DNA of 64,000 bases. Source: Paratinospora sagittata (taxonomy: Eukaryota > Streptophyta > Magnoliopsida > Ranunculales > Menispermaceae). A model generated the notes under the pieces. The model did no database searches and was not told the DNA's origin. It saw nothing but the letters and a program-made list of their open reading frames with translations. This document shows, piece by piece, positions 58,157 to 64,000 of this stretch. The stretch is taken from positions 23,312,456 to 23,376,455 of the forward strand of contig CM069593.1 in assembly GCA_035771175.1 (NCBI GenBank), given 5' to 3'. Both the position numbers and the translations under genes were made by a program. Each line of letters begins with the position of its first letter. Positions within the stretch are counted from its first letter, which is position 1.

Positions 58157-61100
58157 TTGTGTGCAACTATGTTGAGGACACGCAACACCACTTTTACTGA
58201 GCAAAGTGGGTCACAGACTCGACCTACAACATCAGAAAGAAGATGTTGGCATACGAAAACCAGTTTATCAGCCATGGCAAATGTTGCACACCGAGAAGAA
58301 CAAGTAGACGAGACAAACGCACAACACATTGGCCAGGAGAGCCAATACACCAAAGAAGATGATAATGCCCCTGTCTCATTTCTGGGAAGCCCTACTGATC
58401 CCTCTGTCCTTACTAGTTTCAAGAATCATATTGTTGCAAATATATGGGTTGGCGACGTAAGTATTCATCCCTAGTGTGTAGTTAATCTGTTGTTGACAGT
58501 TATTTCTTGTTAATATTGACTATTCATATTTGTTTTGGTTTTTTATTTTGTTCACAACATGACCCCTACTTAGGTGTATAAATCATGGAGCACGGGTGGG
58601 TGATTGGGATCTCAAATGCCACCCCGAGCAAGAATGACTCCAAGAAATTATAGAGGGATCTGGGTTGAGTTCCCTAATTGGTTGCTCGTACACGCACGTC
58701 AACAAAAAACTGATTGTTGTGTTCGTGGAAAGATGACAACTAAAGATGAACACATTTCTCCTTCCTTTTGGTGAAATGACAATGACACTTGACGATATTG
58801 CGATGCTTCTCAACATTCATATCACAGGCAGAGTCGCTTAGCCATACCAATGGACAATGTCATGACCCACTCAAAGTGACGTCATGACCGACACAGAACC
58901 CCAAATATATCCACCAACAATACATTGGGATCCTGCCAGCCTCACAAAACAACCAGATAGACCAATCACAATTATTCACAATTACCAAAAACCACATCCA
59001 TCCAACTATAAGATCATCAAAAGATTACAACATTTAATCAACCTCAAAAGCTTCACACAGATCTCACATATGTCTAGGTGATACATATACTGTATGAGTG
59101 TTATTTACAACATATACATCCCAAAATAACAAAAAAACAAAATTCCAAAAGAAAACGCCACCTACATCAACTAGCTCTTCACGGATTAGATTTTCCCTTT
59201 CCTTTACGATCGACACCTGAAATAAGGTGAGGGGAGAGCTTCAACTAGCTCAGTGAATATTCGATCATAAGCAAAACTACATATGCATAATAAACAAATC
59301 CATGACATGAATGAATAATCCATTTCAAATCAATAACATGGTGCACATTCACGTACTAATACATGCTCATGATAATGTCCAATGCATTTGATTTCTCATA
59401 AAAACCCATGCAACTTCCACCATCCACATAGTGAGTGTGACATGCCCCGGCCGCACCGTAAAGCCACACAGACCCCACTTTACTCATGTTTTGGAACTTT
59501 CCTCTCGCCCCAGGTTCGCGCATACCTAATGGTACTAATTCCCAAAACTCATCGCCCATATTGTCAATACTTTACTTAAGTAAAGTCCATGACTTGCCGT
59601 GATTTTTCCAAACCTTTCATGCTTACAATCCAATGCAATACATACATATATATCAAAATCATTTTCTATCTATATGCCATACATAAAATGCCAATGAAAG
59701 AATACTCATAGTTGATTGGCTAGATTAGCCAATCAAAATCCCAACCAAAATAAGCACTAGGATGCCACCATTTATCCTTCAATGAAAACAACATCCAAAT
59801 CATGTAATTAGCCCCTAATTGGCACAATTAGGACACTTGGATCTTTTACGAACCCTGCATACAATTTAGGTTCATACATCCATCAATAACAGTCCATACA
59901 CATGCCAAAATCCATGATTTTAGCCTCAATCATAAGCCAACATCTAGCATATGCCCCTACTTGAGGAAAATCTCTACATTAGCCAATTTGTCCAATTACA
60001 CTAAACAACATGCCATACTATGGGGAAACCCAAATTAACATCATACTCTATTTAAGCATGTCATAATAACCAACATACGTCACATGCACTCCCATAGCAC
60101 AACCTTAAGTCAAAAATCTAGGGCTAGGTCACCATGTATGGAACTCCATCAATTTCACCATAGAAATTGGGGGAAAAGCTTCCATTGAACTCAATTCTAA
60201 ATACAAGTCTAGCCATCTCTAACCCATAATTTAGTTCAATTTTGGTCCAATTAGACAAATCTCATGTCAATTAAATCAAGTGACTTAAATTAGATCAAAA
60301 GCCCCAATTTTGGGCAAAGTCCCAAAATCATGACCTTAGCCAATTTGAACTACACATAGGGTTTCCAACTTGCATAACCACCAATTTACACCATCATTCA
60401 TTTAGAATGAAACATTTATTCAACATAATTTACATGCACACAATATGGAAAACCCAAGTCCACTTTCTAGTCTTAGGTCCATTACAAACAACCCCACCAA
60501 TTTCTTGCTAAAAATTGGGGATTTCACCATTAATGATTTCTAAACTACACCTAATCTCACATATATAATATGCAAGGTCAAACTCATACAAGTGTTCATC
60601 CACCACTTCATCAAATCCGAAATTTAAGTGTAGAGAACACTATGAATGTAGATTTAGGTCAAGGAAGGTTATTTTCACCATTAGCAAACTCAAATGAGTA
60701 CATGCAAACCAACCCTATGTTAAAAACAATTTCAAACCGTGACCCATACCATTTCTTAGATCAAAATAGAGCTCATTACCATGATTCAAGAATAATTTGT
60801 GAAAGAGGAAGGTAAATCACACTTACCTTGGAAGAGATTGCGCAAGAATCACCTAGAATCTTGAAGTTTCTCTCATCTTCTGTTTCTCCTAGTTTTTCCC
60901 CTCTCAAGTGCTCAAAGTGTTAAATGAGAGACATATGAGGGTATACATGGTTTAATACATGAGTGGGGCCCTCATAAAAATTGCCAATTTTCTCATTTTT
61001 TCCAGCTGGAACGCATTCCAAAACACCATTCAACCACCTGGAAATGCGTTTCAGCAATGGAGAAATGCGTTTTAGGTTTCTAGATTTTTTTTTATTATTC

Positions 61101-62792
61101 CTCTTTTCACTATACGCTCAATACACATTAGAATTTAGCGTATAATTGGTCAACTTATATGTAAAAAATGCTCCGAAAGCGTTTCTAACATCCTCTCGCC
61201 CATTCGGGCACAAGACATGGACCTATGAAATAAAAAACCACATACATACACGTATCCGGGTACTCTATGGTCAAGATGACATTATCCTAAGGTACGGGCG
61301 TTACAAACAACAACGATGCAGTCGAATTACTAGTGCAAGGGTTGAGAGTTTCATTCGATGATAGAAGGGAAAAGGGCAATTTGTGGCTAATCACTGGTTG
61401 AAAGCCCTATTTGGTAGCCCCAAGAAAGGATGCGTCCCCTGCTCCCAGTGGAGTGCACGAAGAGGGCATTTTTATTGTTTCTGCTAGGCTACACACTGTT
61501 CTGCGACAAGACATCAACACGGGTCCTCATCGCTTATATTTAATTGCTCATGCATGTGCACATGATTCATACGTACTCATGGGGTATCGCATGTCTTGCC
61601 TATTTGTATCGTCAACTTGGATGTGCGACAAGGGCTTCGGTTTGTCAAATTGCAGGGTATCTCACCTTGCTTGAGGTATATATGCATCATTTTACACTTA
61701 ATGTTTGTTCTATATCAATTGATATCAATATGTTTTGGTAAGGATTTTAATACAAAATGTGTATGATAAGGTTGGTTGGATGACCATTTTCCTTTAATTT
61801 GTCTTTGTGTCAACCCTTCATATCAAAATAATCTACCATGGACGCAATTATCTGTGGGCCCTAAAAAAAGAGATGGAATTAGCTGAGGATCATGTGATAA
61901 CACTGCGTAGGGTACTCGACATATTATGCCCTCACGAGGTCAATGAAAAAGTTTAGGAATTCAATGCAATTTTAATACCATTGAATTTATAACTAGGACT
62001 TTGAGTAACATTGTGTTGTTTGGGTAATTTTTATATTGAATTTGTTCTGGTTTGTTGGGACTCATACTTTGATTTGAGAAAGACTCTGCCAATTTCGGAG
62101 GTTGTTTTCTTTTTGTTGTACAAAATGCATGGACGTTGTGGATGATAGGGTTCTTCGCCAGTTAGGCCATGTACAGACAATTCCTCCACGGCATTTTCGT
62201 CCATTACGAGCAAGTCGAGGTTTATCAACGGGCCAATACCAAGTGAAGTATTTTTATGATCAGATATGGGATGGGATAATGGTACACTTTTTGCTCGCGG
62301 ACGTGGTAAGCGTCTAAGCAATACAGGGGATGCGGCTCCAGGCTACCTCGAGTAGTTTACCTCTATATCTCACCCGATCATTGAGAATCCAACACGCTAG
62401 GATCCTGTCAACCCTTAACAAGGATATATGTGTTATGATGATGCAACCCAGGTAATAAAGTTTGCATTTCTTTCTTTTTTCTTTATATCGAATTCGGTTT
62501 ATCTGTCACTTACATGTAATTGTTTATTTGCATTGGGATATATATATAACAGTGGAACAGACGAGTCATGAACATCGCATTACAATGGATGCTCATGCCT
62601 AAACTAGAAGTAACAATTCGTAGCGCGAGACTCGCCATGGAGTCAGTTGTTTGTGTTTTGTCTAGGTTGAACATTTGTGATGAAGCTAGGCCTTCCTTTA
62701 TGATGAAAAAAGAGCAGGGGCCATCAATCCCAAGGGGCGATGAAGCGGGTCCGTCAGTGGTTCGAGCATATTCATGCAAGCGGAAAAAATAA
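58157..62792 (+). pseudogene. Plant mobile domain (PMD / MAIN-like) gene, degenerate and split by a solo LTR
   Basis: Recognisable blocks in order: 58157-58456 (PSVLTSFKNHIVANIW, then a donor gtaagt); 58574-58857 (SLIGCSYTHVNKKLIVVFVER, then LLPFGEMTMTLDDIAMLL), interrupted by the LTR; 61311-61680 (YLYRQLG, then QIAGYLTLLE); 62100-62320 (DRVLRQLGHVQTIPP); 62341-62460; and 62551-62792 (WNRRVMNIALQWML to the stop). The second block has stops at two conserved Trp positions (TGA) and one TAG near its end. The order and motifs match the transposon-related plant mobile domain family found with Mutator-like elements. It cannot give a full protein. Confidence 0.8.
58858..61305 (-). mobile_element. 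Solo LTR (gypsy-type, 2.4 kb), minus orientation, inside the PMD gene
   Basis: On the minus strand it starts TGTAACGCCCG (plus end 61305) and ends GGGTCATGACA (plus 58858). Flanks are GACAA (58853-58857) and AACAA (61306-61310), a 5-bp duplication with one mismatch. The shared ctgtgtcggtcatgacgtca near its end ties it to the solo LTR at 54838-57536. There is no internal coding domain. Confidence 0.72.
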
Positions 62793-63333
62793 TAGCTTCA
62801 TTAGCTAATGTTTGTTTATTATTTTTTTTAGGATGTGAGTACATGTAATGCATTTGCTTGTTGATACTATTTCAAAGAAACTTGATAATCATGTATCTTG
62901 ATACGATTTTGAAAATTTGGTGAATGAAATTTCCTATATTTTGATACTACTGTGTATGTATCGGTTGTTATATTTGTCCTTGAAAAGTTGTCTTTATAAG
63001 TCTATGAACATGACTATCAACATTCGGACCTTGTTTGGGCGGTGGGGAGTCGTACCCCATCCGTACCCCATATGGTGCAAACGATTGTGAAACGGTAGCC
63101 CACCGTCCAAAATAATCTGGAATGGTTGTAAACATGTCAAGATTGTCATGAAATGCATCTTAATGCAATATGGAATGTGAAAATGCAAAAAAATTGAGAA
63201 TTAAGAGGGTTGGGCAGTCATCACTGACCCTTACATAGTGGGGTCGGTCCCTTCTGACTGACCAATACTTCTCTATTTGGTGGGACAGAACTGACCCTAC
63301 TGTGTAAGGGTCAGCCATGAGTGGTCGACCCTC
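62793..63333. other. Spacer between PMD remnant and transposase remnant
   Basis: No gene seen. 63205-63330 contains several gggtcggycc / gaccctta-type words in both orientations that echo 57655-57685 and 58063-58125. These may be worn terminal sequences of the Mutator-like element. Confidence 0.4.
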
Positions 63334-64000
63334 CTATATCTCGATTTTTTTTTGGCATTTCCACATTTCATGTTTCATTGGGATGCATTCCATGACAATT
63401 TTGACATGTTTACAACTATTCTGGGTTAGTTTGGACGATGGGGTATCGTTCCCACCTCTAAACTCTAATGTGAGGTACGGGTGAGAAACAATGATCTTGG
63501 AAACAGACCACCCATCCAACAACTTCGTCAATTTTTGTAGTACGCACATGTAATTGTCTTTGTTTTCAGATGCCATATACATAAATGTCACTGAAAATGT
63601 CATATATGTCGATGTGACACCAATAATCTCCAATAATGGAAATCTGAACTTGTTTATCTTGTATGTACAATCCATGAACAACACATATGGAAAGCACCTC
63701 AGAAGATCTACTGAAATAGAATGAGCCCAAAATATATCTTAAACAATATTGATGCGTTATTTGCACCTGTGCCACTCGACGTACTTCTCTTCTTCCAACT
63801 TGTGCAAAAGTTGTTGCATCTGAGATCTGCTTCCATATTCGAACAACCTATGATTTTGTCTTGCATTGTATATTGTCTTCAGCGTCAATGCATTACTGAC
63901 ATTTCTTTCCTTTAAAGTCATCAATATGTCTTTTGGTCGGACATTACTCTTTGACATATGTACCATGACTTCTACTTCGGCATTATTCAACCTCCTGGCT
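63334..64000 (-). pseudogene. Mutator-like (MuDR/FAR1-type) transposase fragment, runs off the right edge
   Basis: The minus strand from 64000 reads KSNVRPKDILMTLKERN and TIYNARQNHRLF. After a stop and frame change it reads CFPYVLFMDCTYKINKF, then RFPLLEIIGVTSTYMTFSVT, then a C-terminal Trp-poor helix. The PYVLFMDCTYKIN segment is the first catalytic Asp block of the MULE transposase domain. At least two internal stops break it (near 63757 and in the linker), so it is defective within the window. It converges with the PMD remnant. The N-terminal DNA-binding part must lie beyond 64000. Confidence 0.8.

Noticed and set aside
58141..58422. Minus-strand frame opposite the PMD gene
   Set aside because: The opposite strand carries ordered PMD motifs with a donor site; the minus frame has none.
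1..64000. CRISPR arrays, bacterial operons, rRNA or plastid inserts
   Set aside because: No regularly spaced identical short repeats with unique spacers, no ribosome-binding-site-led gene runs and no recognisable rRNA or organelle blocks. Tandem repeats seen here are head-to-tail without spacers.

Overview
This is nuclear DNA of a flowering plant. The genes have many short introns with GT-AG borders, plant-type transit and coiled-coil proteins, and AT-rich intergenic DNA loaded with plant transposable elements (RTE LINEs, copia and gypsy-type LTRs, Mutator-like elements, hAT-like MITEs). I cannot name the species. No CRISPR array, operon, rRNA or convincing tRNA is visible. All exon borders below were read by eye from splice signals and reading frame.

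Positions 1-24000 form the gene-bearing half. (1) A TBC-domain Rab GTPase-activating protein gene on the minus strand: start codon at 7167, twelve exons visible, 3' part beyond the left edge. (2) A seven-exon gene on the plus strand for phosphatidylglycerophosphate synthase (11658-16362), an organellar membrane-lipid enzyme. (3) A single-exon minus-strand gene for a lysine-rich, probably nuclear, protein (19601-20164). (4) A four-exon plus-strand gene for a small coiled-coil protein (23059-23985).

Positions 24900-45700 hold a tandem duplication of a nine-exon, minus-strand gene for a Nit1-type nitrilase-like amidase (deaminated glutathione amidase). Copy A (25294-32545) is intact and has a transit-peptide-like leader. 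Copy B (34995-45534) keeps all nine exons open but has lost the leader start codon, has changed a Trp beside the active site, and has a GC donor after exon 4. Intron 6 was invaded in both copies: by a 5'-truncated RTE LINE in A (15-bp target duplication), and in B by a 3.7-kb mosaic of copia pieces plus a SINE-like end, with an A-tail and an 18-bp target duplication.

Positions 45700-64000 are repeat-dominated. A foldback Mutator-like element lies 180 bp upstream of copy B. Next is a roughly 7-kb inverted-repeat-bounded element with a Mutator transposase N-terminal ORF and a 178-bp tandem repeat array that is split by a 3.0-kb solo LTR. Two more large solo LTRs of one family follow, in opposite orientations (54838-57536 and 58858-61305). 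The second splits a degenerate plant-mobile-domain (PMD) gene. A degenerate Mutator transposase runs off the right edge in convergent orientation.

The most unusual structures are the composite insertion in copy B, with its head-to-head palindrome and out-of-order copia domains, and the satellite-bearing Mutator-like element.
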